A model generated the notes under the pieces. That model was not told the DNA's origin and ran no database searches. It saw only the letters and a program-made list of their open reading frames with translations. A DNA stretch of 64,000 nucleotides, taken from assembly GCF_900142955.1 (NCBI RefSeq), contig NZ_FRCP01000009.1:124001-188000 (forward strand). Reading direction: 5' to 3'. Positions 24,961 to 33,330 of this stretch are shown here, piece by piece. Origin of the DNA: Anaerosporobacter mobilis DSM 15930. Lineage in GTDB: Bacteria; Bacillota; Clostridia; Lachnospirales; Lachnospiraceae. The position numbers and the translations under genes are program-made. Each line of letters begins with the position of its first letter. The stretch's first letter is position 1.

Positions 24961-25956
24961 TTATGGTAAAAAGTTTCCTTTTTGCAACAACTCTATAATT
25001 TCATGTTCATTCATGAGATGTTCTTGTAAAGAAGTAACTTTATTTTGTAATTTAATGTTTTGATCAATGTATGAATAGTATTTTTGGAATTCAAGAGTGG
25101 GTATATATGGCTTAATTAAATAATAGTTAAGATCATATTCATAAACATAACCAATTTCATATTCTGATATAAGTTCTTCATGTAATTTTTCTCCTGGTCT
25201 CAATCCGGTAACGATTATCTTGGTGTTTTTGTCTCCGTAAAATTGGACAAGCACGTTTGCCAGGTCTGTGATTTTGCAAGATGGCATCTTCATAACAAGT
25301 GTTTCTCCACCAATACTTGTTGCTGTTGCGGTAAATAACAAAGAAATCGCTTGTGGTATGGTTAGGAAGAAACGAGTCATCTCGGTATGTGTAATAGTAA
25401 TCTCATTTCTTTTCTTAATTTGATCAATAAATAATGGAACAACACTACCATTAGATCCTAAAACATTACCGGCTCGAATACAGACAAACCTTGTATCATT
25501 CGAGGTTTCATTGGCATTGATAATCATTTTTTCTCCAAGTGCTTTGCACATTCCATAGACATTAAGTGGAGCTACTGCTTTATCAGAAGATACATCAATT
25601 ACTTTTTTCACATGATTGCTGATAGATGCTCTTATCAGATTTTCAGTGCCTAGAATGTTAGTTTTTATGGATTCCTGAGGTTGATTTTCACAGATTGGTA
25701 CATGCTTTAATGCTGCAAGATGGAAGACATAATCGACCCCATATAATGCTTTATCAAGAGAAGTGTAATCGCGGATGTCACCAATAATAAAATGAATACG
25801 ATTATTATGAAAATAGCGTTCCATAGTAACTTGAGCTAATTCACCTCGTGAAAATATCCGGATTTCTTTTACTTCCGTTTGGAGCAATTGTTTTGTTAAT
25901 TCGTATCCCCAGGAACCAGTGCCACCTGTTATTAGTATAACATTATCTTTAAACAT
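24961..25956 (-). CDS. Second nucleotide-sugar 4,6-dehydratase (polysaccharide biosynthesis protein)
   Basis: This 331-residue protein is a close paralog of the product of 23634-24620, with the same order of motifs: TGGTGSWGYELTKQLL, FSRGELAQVTMER, HLAALKHVPICE, VSSDKAVAPLNVYGMCKALGEK and TGLRPGEKLHEELISE. The catalytic YxxxK and Ser are kept. The C-terminal about 40 residues diverge and carry a helical tail. It is monocistronic with its own sigma-K-like promoter and terminator. Two such enzymes in one island suggest two deoxy-amino sugars, for example one for the 4-amino branch and one for an L-FucNAc-like branch with the RmlD-type reductase; that split is inference. Confidence 0.85.
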   Translation of the reverse strand: MFKDNVILITGGTGSWGYELTKQLLQTEVKEIRIFSRGELAQVTMERYFHNNRIHFIIGDIRDYTSLDKALYGVDYVFHLAALKHVPICENQPQESIKTNILGTENLIRASISNHVKKVIDVSSDKAVAPLNVYGMCKALGEKMIINANETSNDTRFVCIRAGNVLGSNGSVVPLFIDQIKKRNEITITHTEMTRFFLTIPQAISLLFTATATSIGGETLVMKMPSCKITDLANVLVQFYGDKNTKIIVTGLRPGEKLHEELISEYEIGYVYEYDLNYYLIKPYIPTLEFQKYYSYIDQNIKLQNKVTSLQEHLMNEHEIIELLQKGNFLP

Positions 25957-26009
25957 AGCACATATCCTTTCATGACTAAACTATACTTAACCTATTTTAT
26001 TCTACATTT

Positions 26010-26037
26010 TATAGTATGCATTTTGTCGAAACTATGT
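26010..26037 (-). promoter_or_regulatory. Sigma-K-like promoter of the second dehydratase gene
   Basis: On the reverse strand, AC (26037-26036), 17 bp, then CATACTATA (26018-26010), an exact CATANNNTA. It lies 54 bp before the ATG. Confidence 0.5.
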
Positions 26038-26067
26038 GCAAAAGTAAAAATAGAATGTTTTAGTGGA

Positions 26068-26095
26068 ACTATATGTCGAAAAAACTAATATAATA
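26068..26095 (+). promoter_or_regulatory. Sigma-K-like promoter of the CgeB-like gene
   Basis: AC (26068-26069), 17 bp, then AATATAATA (26087-26095), one mismatch to CATANNNTA. It forms a divergent pair with the promoter at 26010-26037; the two differ mainly in the first -10 base. Confidence 0.45.
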
Positions 26096-26139
26096 AAGAA
26101 GAGCAGTGTAGTTTAATGCCCTAATTCTGAAAGGAGCTA

Positions 26140-28176
26140 ATGACCTTGAATCGTGTTAATACCTTGAAAATTGCTTGTATTGTCGATGATTTTACAGAAT
26201 ATTGTTTGGCAAAGGAATGTCAGCTAATTAATCTGGATATTCATACTTGGGAACAACAACTAGAAGAATTAAAGCCTGATTTTTTATTTGTTGAATCAGC
26301 TTGGAGAGGATATCAAAATCAATGGAATAAAAAGATATCTGTCTTTAGTATGGAGCTAGCTAAGGTGATATATTATTGTAAACAGAATACTATACCTACG
26401 GTATTCTGGAATAAAGAAGATCCTGTGCATTTTGATACGTTTTTTACAACTGCCCTACAGTTTGACCTAGTATTTACTACGGATATGGATAGTATTCCCT
26501 TATACAAGTTATTATTACATCATAATAATGTAGGTCTGTTTCCATTTGCCACATCTCCCAAAGTCTTTCATCCGATAGAGGTTTATGATAGGGAAGATGC
26601 TATCTGTTTTGCAGGAAGTTATTATAGAAATCGAATCAATCGGTCAGAGACATTTGAGGCAATCTATGATATTTGTAAAAAATATATGAACTTTTATATT
26701 TATGATAGAAACGCCCACCCAGAAGATATTAATTATACCTATCCAGATAAATATAAAGATTCGATTTTGGGTTCCTTACCGGTGGATCAAATAGATATAG
26801 CATATAAAAAATACAGGTTTGGCTTAACCATGAATACAGTCCAAGATTCTTCTACCATGGAAGCAAGAAGGGTGTTTGAATTAATGTCCTCCAATACAAT
26901 AACTATAAGTAATGAGTGTAGAGCCATTACGAATATGTTAGGTGATCTCTGTGTAGTTTACCTGGGGGAAGAATCATCACTTGAAATTGCAAAACTGTTA
27001 AATGATGAAGAATATTATAATAAACTTCGTCTATTAGCGTTACGAACGGTTCTCTTAGAACATACATATGAAAAACGATTGCTATATATTGCACAAAAAG
27101 TATTAAAGAAAAGGATAAGTAAAATAGATAAACAGGTAGTAGTATATTCAATTGTGTGTAGTCAGGAAGAAGTAAATCTTGTTTTGAAGGCTTTTCAAAG
27201 GCAATCTTATCAGAGCAAAAAATTAATCTTTATTGTGGAAGAAAACAGTAATATTAATACAGATACCGAGAAGATTTCCTTCTATCCTGATATGAAAGTC
27301 GCTGATCTTGGCGTTAGTGATTATTATGCATGTTTTACTCCTTCGAATTATTATGGCATCAATTATCTAATGGATTGTATCTTAGCGCAAGAATATAGTG
27401 ATGCCAAAATAATTGGAAAAGGTAGTTATTATACGAATTGTGATAATCAGTTTTTAAGTTGTGGAGATTATCAGATCTATACTTGGGGAAATGAAATGAT
27501 ACTGGATCGTTGTATTATGCAGTATGACGTAGCAAAGGATATAGCAATTGATCCAGATGTAATTGGTAGCAATAAGGTAACCTTGAATTGTCTTTATATT
27601 GATCAATATAATTTCTGTGAGAATTATACGAAGGAAACCTGTGATACCGTGGATGATTTATCTATGAATACTGGCTATAAGATGGAAGAATTATACAGGG
27701 TATCAGAAAGCTTACAACCAAGTATGGCAAGTTATCAAAAAAAACTAACGGGCAATATGATATTTGACGAGGTTAAAAACAATGCTAAATATGTTAGTCT
27801 AGCAGTTGATGATACGGGCGGATTAAATGTAATACCACATGATATCGTTAAGGGGCAGGTGTACTTATATAGTAATGCTATCTATGATGTAAGTGAGTAT
27901 GAAAGAGCGAATAAAATCTCAATATGCTTTCGTTGTCTATTTAGTGGAGTAGTAAAACTATTAGTAGTATTTATAGATGAAAGAGAAGAAGTAATAAAAC
28001 GAATCGTTGTATTACCCAACTCCTATCAAAAGATTACGATACCACAAGGTTCAAAACAATTTACTTTGTGCTTTGCAATAAAAAGTCAATCTAGAGTCAA
28101 GATACAAGAGATTTATTTGAATCCCATGATTCGGGAAAATTTAAAAATTGATTCAGTTGTTAAAAGCATCTCGTAA
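26140..28176 (+). CDS. CgeB-like glycosyltransferase (DUF3880/Glyco_trans_1 type) with C-terminal extension
   Basis: The 678-residue protein has an N-terminal region like DUF3880/CgeB proteins (LKPDFLFVESAWRGYQNQWN near 48-67, TVFWNKEDPVHFDTFF near 88-103), then a transferase domain with FAGSYYRNRINRSETF near 159 and MEARRVFELMSSNTITIS near 235, where R-x-F-E is the GT4-type donor-binding region. Residues beyond about 330 form a second region I do not recognise, ending in a beta-rich domain. CgeB in Bacillus subtilis acts in maturation and glycosylation of the outermost spore layer. The ATG lies only 3 nt after AAAGGAG; TTG at 26146 is better spaced and may be the true start. Confidence 0.75.
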   Translation: MTLNRVNTLKIACIVDDFTEYCLAKECQLINLDIHTWEQQLEELKPDFLFVESAWRGYQNQWNKKISVFSMELAKVIYYCKQNTIPTVFWNKEDPVHFDTFFTTALQFDLVFTTDMDSIPLYKLLLHHNNVGLFPFATSPKVFHPIEVYDREDAICFAGSYYRNRINRSETFEAIYDICKKYMNFYIYDRNAHPEDINYTYPDKYKDSILGSLPVDQIDIAYKKYRFGLTMNTVQDSSTMEARRVFELMSSNTITISNECRAITNMLGDLCVVYLGEESSLEIAKLLNDEEYYNKLRLLALRTVLLEHTYEKRLLYIAQKVLKKRISKIDKQVVVYSIVCSQEEVNLVLKAFQRQSYQSKKLIFIVEENSNINTDTEKISFYPDMKVADLGVSDYYACFTPSNYYGINYLMDCILAQEYSDAKIIGKGSYYTNCDNQFLSCGDYQIYTWGNEMILDRCIMQYDVAKDIAIDPDVIGSNKVTLNCLYIDQYNFCENYTKETCDTVDDLSMNTGYKMEELYRVSESLQPSMASYQKKLTGNMIFDEVKNNAKYVSLAVDDTGGLNVIPHDIVKGQVYLYSNAIYDVSEYERANKISICFRCLFSGVVKLLVVFIDEREEVIKRIVVLPNSYQKITIPQGSKQFTLCFAIKSQSRVKIQEIYLNPMIRENLKIDSVVKSIS

Positions 28177-28185
28177 AACTTGCCT

Positions 28186-28249
28186 TCGTCAATTTGCACA
28201 CATAAAAATTGACATAACATTCTCATATATAAATTGTGCAAATTGACGA
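28186..28249. repeat. Long hairpin, perfect 15-bp arms
   Basis: TCGTCAATTTGCACA (28186-28200) pairs perfectly with TGTGCAAATTGACGA (28235-28249) around a 34-nt loop. No T run follows on either strand. It lies just after the CgeB-like gene and about 70 bp before the reductase start. Confidence 0.75.
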
Positions 28250-28319
28250 GACTAAAATTAAAATTGGCTTTTAACACCCGAATCAAACTTAAGTCTTTGA
28301 AAGGATTGTGTTTATTAAT

Positions 28320-29177
28320 ATGAAATTACTCGTGTTAGGTGCTACCGGTATGGCAGGTCATATGATTACACTTTACTTTTTAGAAAAAGGATATGAGGTT
28401 ACAGGATTTTCAAGGCAAGATAGCTTACTGTGGAATACGATTATTGGGGATGCGAGCAATATAGACCAATTGACAGAAATCTTACTAGAGAATGATTATG
28501 ACTATGTAATTAATTGTATTGGTGTATTAAATCAATTTGCCCAAGAGAGAATATCAAATGCAATTTATCTTAATTCGTATTTGCCACACATAATTACTGA
28601 TATTATTAAAGATAAAAAAACAAGACTTATTCATATGAGTACAGATTGTGTGTTTGCTGGCAATACAGGACCCTACACAGAAAAATCTTTATGTGATGGG
28701 ACTACTGTTTACGATAAGACAAAGGCATTAGGGGAGATTGAAGATAACAAAAACATAACATTTCGGATGTCAATTATTGGACCAGATGTGAAAGAAAATG
28801 GTATCGGATTATTTCACTGGTTTATGAAACAACAAACAGAATTATCTGGATATACCAATGCCATATGGACTGGTGTAACAACGCTAACGTTAGCAAGGGC
28901 AATGGAACAGGCAATGAAAGAGAAGATTACAGGACTATATCATCTAGTTAACAACATGGCAATTAGTAAGTATGAGCTGTGTCAATTATTTAACTATTAT
29001 TTTCGAGATAACAGGTTACTGATTAAACCGTTTCCAGAAAAAAAGTTAGATAAAACCTTAATAAATACGCGGAGTGATTTTACTTTCGCTGTTCCAAGTT
29101 ACGAGCAGATGATACAAGAAATGAAAGATTGGATTTATTATCACAGAAGTTTATATCCAATATATTATTTTAATTAA
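28320..29177 (+). CDS. dTDP-4-dehydrorhamnose reductase-like SDR (RmlD family)
   Basis: The 285-residue protein begins MKLLVLGATGMAGHMITLYF, an NADP-binding Rossmann motif, and has the extended-SDR layout of RmlD: STDCVFAGNTGPYTE near 112-126, YDKTKALGE (YxxxK) near 133-141, and a C-terminal substrate domain. RmlD makes dTDP-L-rhamnose, but no rmlABC genes are in the window. Homologues such as FnlB/WbjC act with a dehydratase and a 2-epimerase to make UDP-L-FucNAc, and both partners are present here. ATG 28320 follows the GAAAGG start cassette with a 14-nt spacer; in-frame GTG 28308 is an alternative. Confidence 0.8.
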   Translation: MKLLVLGATGMAGHMITLYFLEKGYEVTGFSRQDSLLWNTIIGDASNIDQLTEILLENDYDYVINCIGVLNQFAQERISNAIYLNSYLPHIITDIIKDKKTRLIHMSTDCVFAGNTGPYTEKSLCDGTTVYDKTKALGEIEDNKNITFRMSIIGPDVKENGIGLFHWFMKQQTELSGYTNAIWTGVTTLTLARAMEQAMKEKITGLYHLVNNMAISKYELCQLFNYYFRDNRLLIKPFPEKKLDKTLINTRSDFTFAVPSYEQMIQEMKDWIYYHRSLYPIYYFN

Positions 29178-29185
29178 CTGGTTAG

Positions 29186-29254
29186 GGTGTCAAAACCCCA
29201 TGCTGAATATTCAGCGCTACAATTGATGTGATCGTAGCATGGGGATTGACAGCC
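29186..29254. terminator. Large hairpin between convergent genes
   Basis: GGTGTCAA-AA-CCCCATGCT pairs with AGCATGGGG-AT-TGACAGCC, enclosing a second small palindrome GCTGAATATTCAGC. It separates the reductase gene from the reverse glycosyltransferase gene. There is no clean T run, so the terminator role is inferred from position. Confidence 0.5.
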
Positions 29255-29265
29255 TCGATTGCTCT

Positions 29266-29961
29266 TTATAGTTCTTCAACACCAAATTCATGGAAAACTT
29301 CTGTGGGATTAGTAACTTCTTTCAAGTTATTAAGTCTCCAACTCTTAAATTTCACATTATCATCATGTACACTTATTAGATAGTTTTGACCAGGAATCAA
29401 CTCACATTTTAATGTAGAAATCACATATGCATGCCCACCAGGAACTTTATATCTTATGTTTTTTGAAAAATCATCCACATTATATATGAAAGTGTAGAAA
29501 GAAGGCGATTCCATATAGTAAGGAACGAGCTTTTTCGTTATATCATCAAACATGTACCCATATTGTGTAATAAGTGCTTCTGTTTCAGGTTTTGGAGTAT
29601 ATTCATAAATAGTTTCAAGATAATCCTTCTGATACATATTATCAGAATCGATACGAACTAGATATAAGAGGTCATAACCTTGAATATCGGATTTGATTCT
29701 TTCTTTAATTGTGTTGGTATCAAGGAAATGTATGTTATCAGGCAGGGGTTCACGCATTGCCAATTGTTTTTCAATGATATCCATGGATTCAACATCACAA
29801 TATACGTAGGTAATAAAATCTTGGAAAGTTTGTGCTTTTAATGAGGGGAGCGTATATTTAAAGAATAAATTTAAGCGATTTTGTATCCAAGGCTCTGTTA
29901 AACGGTCTGGTGACCATTTAAAGGTATTAAAAAATATGGTGAGTATAATTTTTTTATTCAT
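29266..29961 (-). CDS. Putative rhamnosyl-transferase-like glycosyltransferase
   Basis: The 231-residue protein shares its plan with the product of 20165-20875: PWIQNRLNLFFKYTLPSLKAQTFQDF near the N-terminus (residues about 24-48) and a DxD-like site, LVRIDSDNMYQKDYL near 100-114. It is small, soluble and probably GT-A folded. AAAGGAG precedes the ATG. It has its own sigma-K-like promoter, divergent from the exosporium-type gene at 30214, which may encode its target. Sugar specificity is unknown. Confidence 0.7.
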   Translation of the reverse strand: MNKKIILTIFFNTFKWSPDRLTEPWIQNRLNLFFKYTLPSLKAQTFQDFITYVYCDVESMDIIEKQLAMREPLPDNIHFLDTNTIKERIKSDIQGYDLLYLVRIDSDNMYQKDYLETIYEYTPKPETEALITQYGYMFDDITKKLVPYYMESPSFYTFIYNVDDFSKNIRYKVPGGHAYVISTLKCELIPGQNYLISVHDDNVKFKSWRLNNLKEVTNPTEVFHEFGVEEL

Positions 29962-30007
29962 ATGAGGACTCCTTTTGCAAAAATTGTAGAATATTGCAGT
30001 ACAATAT

Positions 30008-30034
30008 CATTTTATGCTAGATTACAAAAACTGT
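30008..30034 (-). promoter_or_regulatory. Sigma-K-like promoter of the reverse glycosyltransferase gene
   Basis: On the reverse strand, AC (30034-30033), 16 bp, then CATAAAATG (30016-30008), one mismatch in the last base of CATANNNTA. Confidence 0.35.
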
Positions 30035-30144
30035 GAAATTAACAATCTAATTCTATTGTAAACTTGCTTGTTTTACTGGATTGTTAGTATTTGTAATAAA
30101 GAATAAAAAAATAGTGAAATATGTATCAACATGTCGAAACAACG

Positions 30145-30153
30145 CATATAATA
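30145..30153 (+). promoter_or_regulatory. Sigma-K-like -10 element of the exosporium-type gene
   Basis: CATATAATA is an exact CATANNNTA, 61 bp before the ATG at 30214. An AC lies only 14 bp upstream, shorter than usual, so the -35 is uncertain. The preceding ATGTCGAAA also occurs before the element at 26087. Confidence 0.35.
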
Positions 30154-30213
30154 CATTATATTGATGAAATAAGAGATCAATAATAATTATATAATTAGAA
30201 AGGTTAGATTAAC

Positions 30214-30525
30214 ATGACACAACAAAGAAATTATCCAGTTACACGTTGTCAAGCTATTACAAATCTTATTGATTCCGTTGCTAAAGAGCAAGAAGCATTA
30301 GCTGATATATTAGATAAAGCAAATCACAGACCAAGTTATGGAAATGATTCCGAATGTTATACAGATTATGATAGTAGTAGCTCAGATAAAAGTAAAGATG
30401 ATAAAAAGCTTGAATTAATTAATGCAGTTACACGTTTAGATTTTGTTTTAGCATTTAAACTTTCACTCTTTATCAACTGTACTTGTCCAAATGGTGGCTG
30501 CTCTGAGCATAGAAGACACGATTAA
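30214..30525 (+). CDS. Small Cys-containing protein, exosporium/spore-surface type
   Basis: The 103-residue protein has an N-terminal helix, CQAITNLIDSVAKEQEALA, followed by DILDKAN. This resembles the I-x-x-I-A-x-E-E-x-A-L-A-H-I-L-N-A-E-G motif common in clostridial and bacillar spore-surface proteins. A Ser/Asp-rich linker (YDSSSSDKSKDDKK) and a C-terminal Cys-rich end (CTCPNGGCSEH) follow. The C-terminal helix has a hydrophobic stretch but no clear membrane segment. AAAGG precedes the ATG and a sigma-K-like -10 is upstream. I infer a spore-surface protein, possibly glycosylated on the Ser-rich linker. Confidence 0.6.
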   Translation: MTQQRNYPVTRCQAITNLIDSVAKEQEALADILDKANHRPSYGNDSECYTDYDSSSSDKSKDDKKLELINAVTRLDFVLAFKLSLFINCTCPNGGCSEHRRHD

Positions 30526-30602
30526 TAATAAAAAAATATAGAATAAGAACACTATGGCTGGACATCAAAGTATTATGATGTGAAGAACTCTTGTTAGTGT
30601 AG

Positions 30603-30635
30603 TATCTTCCCGTATTCGTAGAATACGGGAAGATA
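30603..30635. repeat. Perfect 15-bp hairpin without a T run
   Basis: TATCTTCCCGTATTC pairs perfectly with GAATACGGGAAGATA around GTA. It lies between the two spore-surface-type genes. A weak terminator, RNA stability element or operator are all possible. Confidence 0.7.
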
Positions 30636-30728
30636 AAAGTAAACTTCCGTCTGTATATAGCTAAATCGATTGGAACCTTTGGAAGAGTAACAATATGTTA
30701 ATAAGTAATTTAAATGGGGGTAGATAAT

Positions 30729-31676
30729 ATGTTGAAAATAGAAACAAAAAAAGCATTGGAGATAAACGCTATCCATGGTTTTAGAGGAATTGCAAATGAC
30801 GGAGGATGTTTTTATTTTACGGTTAAAGATGAGAATAAGATAATAAAATGCGATGTCTGTTTTAATCCGATAAAATGTTTTGAGACATGTAGAAACTATG
30901 CGTATATTTGCTATGATTCAAATGAAGATTGTTTTTGGGCGACCGATTATGAGGATTCCTCATGTATATATAAGTTAAATAATAGTTTTGTAGAAATAGG
31001 TAAACGTGTCATTTTAATACCTGAGCTTCGAGAGAAAGAAATAAATGGTATTTCTCATCATGCTAAATCTGATAGGTTATTTATCTCTTATTCAAATGCG
31101 ATAGTGAGTATGGAAAAATATTCTTTAAGTGACTGTAGAATTTTATTTAGAAGTTGCAAAAAGAGAATACGAGGTGTAACAGATCTTTTTACATGCTTTA
31201 TTTGCTTTGGAGTAACAAGACCAAGACAAGAAATTCGAATATCTTCTTTATGTGGTGGACAAAGTAAAAGTATATGTATTCCTTCTTGTTTTAGAATTGA
31301 ATCGATGGTTTCAGTTCCAAATGATAAGAATTACGGCGAAAGTCACCTTTTTATTCTATTAACAAAACAAGGTGGTGAGCAATGTGTTATGGAATGTATA
31401 GTGGAAGATCTTTGTATATATGAACATAAAAGATGTTGTTGTGATAAATTAGAAGAGATTGCTAAAAAAGAAGCTATGATCGCACATTGTATTAATGAAG
31501 AAAGTGAAAAATTTATAAACATAATAAATTCTTCTAATAATACAAGGGAAATTAATGCAGCAATGACATCTCTAATTATGATAATCGATAGAGCAGCAAA
31601 TGAAGAAAGAGAATTGAGTAATAAGTTACAAAAGTTGATGGAACACTGTGATTTTTGTAATGAAATGAACGAATAG
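30729..31676 (+). CDS. Uncharacterised protein with C-terminal spore-surface-type helix
   Basis: From ATG 30729 (GGGGGT 7 nt upstream) the product has 315 residues. Residues about 1-210 read like a small beta-propeller or repeat domain of short strands (for example GFRGIANDGGCFYFTVKDENK, with ICYDSNEDCFWATDYEDS later). The C-terminal about 90 residues contain Cys pairs and helices, including KLEEIAKKEAMIAHCINEE, similar to the motif of the preceding gene product. It has no signal peptide. The shared motif and neighbourhood suggest another spore-surface protein, with the propeller-like part unrecognised. The in-frame ATG at 30714 is rejected for lack of a ribosome site. Confidence 0.55.
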   Translation: MLKIETKKALEINAIHGFRGIANDGGCFYFTVKDENKIIKCDVCFNPIKCFETCRNYAYICYDSNEDCFWATDYEDSSCIYKLNNSFVEIGKRVILIPELREKEINGISHHAKSDRLFISYSNAIVSMEKYSLSDCRILFRSCKKRIRGVTDLFTCFICFGVTRPRQEIRISSLCGGQSKSICIPSCFRIESMVSVPNDKNYGESHLFILLTKQGGEQCVMECIVEDLCIYEHKRCCCDKLEEIAKKEAMIAHCINEESEKFINIINSSNNTREINAAMTSLIMIIDRAANEERELSNKLQKLMEHCDFCNEMNE

Positions 31677-31710
31677 TGATTCTATGATAAAGGATAGAGT
31701 TATGTTAATA

Positions 31711-31748
31711 AAGCCACAGGCTAGAGAATTTACCTCTGCTTGTGGCTT
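31711..31748. terminator. Bidirectional terminator
   Basis: AAGCCACA pairs with TGTGGCTT, with a second inner stem (AGAG/CTCT). It separates the spore-surface gene from the reverse ABC importer operon. Confidence 0.65.
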
Positions 31749-31773
31749 ACTTATTATTGCGTATAATGTAGCA

Positions 31774-32388
31774 TTAAAATCCATTAATCGCACTAATATC
31801 AATAATCCTATCGCAAACTTGCGTAGCTAGATGCATATTGTGGGTAATTACGATTAACCCCATATTTCTTCGTTTCACTTCTTCTAGGACCACATTCCAA
31901 AGTCCAGCTTGGGTGATAACATCTAGCATAGTGCTCATCTCATCGGCAATAAGAAAGCGGGCCTCAGGTAATAACGCACGTGCTACACAAAAACGTTGTA
32001 ACTCACCACCCGATAATTCTCTTGGAAAGCGTGTTAACCATTCTTCTTCAATACCTATCTTTTTAAGTATTGTCAGGTCAAGTCCTTTGGCTTCTTCCAA
32101 TACTTGGCGCATTCGAAAACGAGGATTGATTGCTTTTTCAGGATGTTGATAGATTAGTTGAACCGGACAGACCCCTTTTGGATTAAGTGGTTTTCCATCC
32201 AGTAACACCCTACCTTTAACTGGTGCTAGGTATCCAGAGAGTAGCTTAGCAAGGGTGCTTTTTCCATAACCACTTGGGCCAACGATTGCAACTTTCTCTC
32301 CCTCTTTGAAGGTGAGACTAATGTTGTTTAGTAGGTAGCTCTCTTTTCTATTATAGCCAAAGCATATTTTATTTGCTTCAAGTTGCAT
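31774..32388 (-). CDS. Peptide/nickel-type ABC importer, second ATP-binding protein (DppF-like)
   Basis: The 204-residue ATPase has Walker A GPSGYGKST near 36-44, signature LSGGELQR near 124 and Walker B FLIADEMSTMLD near 144. It lacks the C-terminal oligopeptide domain usual in DppF/OppF (about 320 residues), so it is a short variant like those found beside NikD/NikE-type systems. It overlaps the previous ATPase gene by 11 nt and is the last gene of a five-gene reverse operon. The substrate (peptide, nickel or a metallophore) is not determined. Confidence 0.85.
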   Translation of the reverse strand: MQLEANKICFGYNRKESYLLNNISLTFKEGEKVAIVGPSGYGKSTLAKLLSGYLAPVKGRVLLDGKPLNPKGVCPVQLIYQHPEKAINPRFRMRQVLEEAKGLDLTILKKIGIEEEWLTRFPRELSGGELQRFCVARALLPEARFLIADEMSTMLDVITQAGLWNVVLEEVKRRNMGLIVITHNMHLATQVCDRIIDISAINGF

Positions 32389-33325
32389 AGTAGCACCTCA
32401 CATATCCATCTCTAAGTTTTCTCATTGGGGGGATTTCTTTTTTACATTGTTCCATACATTCAGCGCACCGAGGAGCGAAAGGGCAACCTTTTGTGATTGT
32501 ACCAGCATAAGGTTGAAGTCCGGCAAGAGGAGTAAAACCATTCTGTGGCATAGCTCTATAGAGTGCCTTGCTATAAGGGTGTCTTAGTGCGTGCTCTCCA
32601 TCTAAGAAATCTTTTGGAGGAGTAATCTCAAGAGTAGTACCTGCGTAGAAGATAGCTACGTTATCCGCAAAATTAAGAGCAAGATCTATATCATGTGTGA
32701 TTAAGATAATCCCTTTTCCTTCATCTGCAAGCTTACGGAATATCGCAAGTGCTTCTAAGGCTTGGTCTGTCTGCATACCTGGAGTGGGTTCGTCAGCAAT
32801 AATTAATTCAGCGTCTCCAATAACTGCAGTGGCTACAAGTACACGCCTAGCCATACCGCCAGATAGTTGAAAAGGGAACATGTTTTCTGTCTTTTCTTCG
32901 AGTTCTAACCGTTTGAAGATATTTTTTAATGCTAACTTTCGCTTGCTTTTATCCTTATGACCGATTACTTGGCCTGAAATCTTCATAAGGGGGTCTAAGT
33001 AGGAAACTGATTGAGGGACAAGAGCAAGTTTTTCACCGCGAAGCTCTTCTTGGTAAGAAGAAGTTAAGATTCGATCTTTATATCTTAGAGTACCTTTAAT
33101 TGTTGCGTTTTCTGGAAGAATACCCAATATAGCATGTGCTAGAAGGCTTTTTCCAGAGCCACTTGATCCAACGATGGCTAAGATTTCACCGGAATGAACA
33201 GTCACAGAAAGATTCGAGATTACTTCAAGTTGCTGTTGCTCTACGAATCCTTTATACATTTGAAAGGAGAGTGACAGATTGTCAATCTCTAATAAAGTTG
33301 ATGATTTAATATGATTCAAGTTCAT
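32378..33325 (-). CDS. Peptide/nickel-type ABC importer, first ATP-binding protein (DppD-like)
   Basis: The 315-residue ATPase has Walker A GSSGSGKS near 52, signature LSGGMARRV near 153, Walker B LIIADEPTPGMQ near 173 and the switch histidine in ITHDIDLA. The C-terminal region has the oligopeptide transporter domain with the Cys motif CPFAPRCAECMEQC near 276-289, which binds an Fe-S cluster in some relatives. It pairs with the short ATPase encoded downstream. Confidence 0.9.
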   Translation of the reverse strand: MNLNHIKSSTLLEIDNLSLSFQMYKGFVEQQQLEVISNLSVTVHSGEILAIVGSSGSGKSLLAHAILGILPENATIKGTLRYKDRILTSSYQEELRGEKLALVPQSVSYLDPLMKISGQVIGHKDKSKRKLALKNIFKRLELEEKTENMFPFQLSGGMARRVLVATAVIGDAELIIADEPTPGMQTDQALEALAIFRKLADEGKGIILITHDIDLALNFADNVAIFYAGTTLEITPPKDFLDGEHALRHPYSKALYRAMPQNGFTPLAGLQPYAGTITKGCPFAPRCAECMEQCKKEIPPMRKLRDGYVRCYYAT

Positions 33326-33330
33326 TCACC

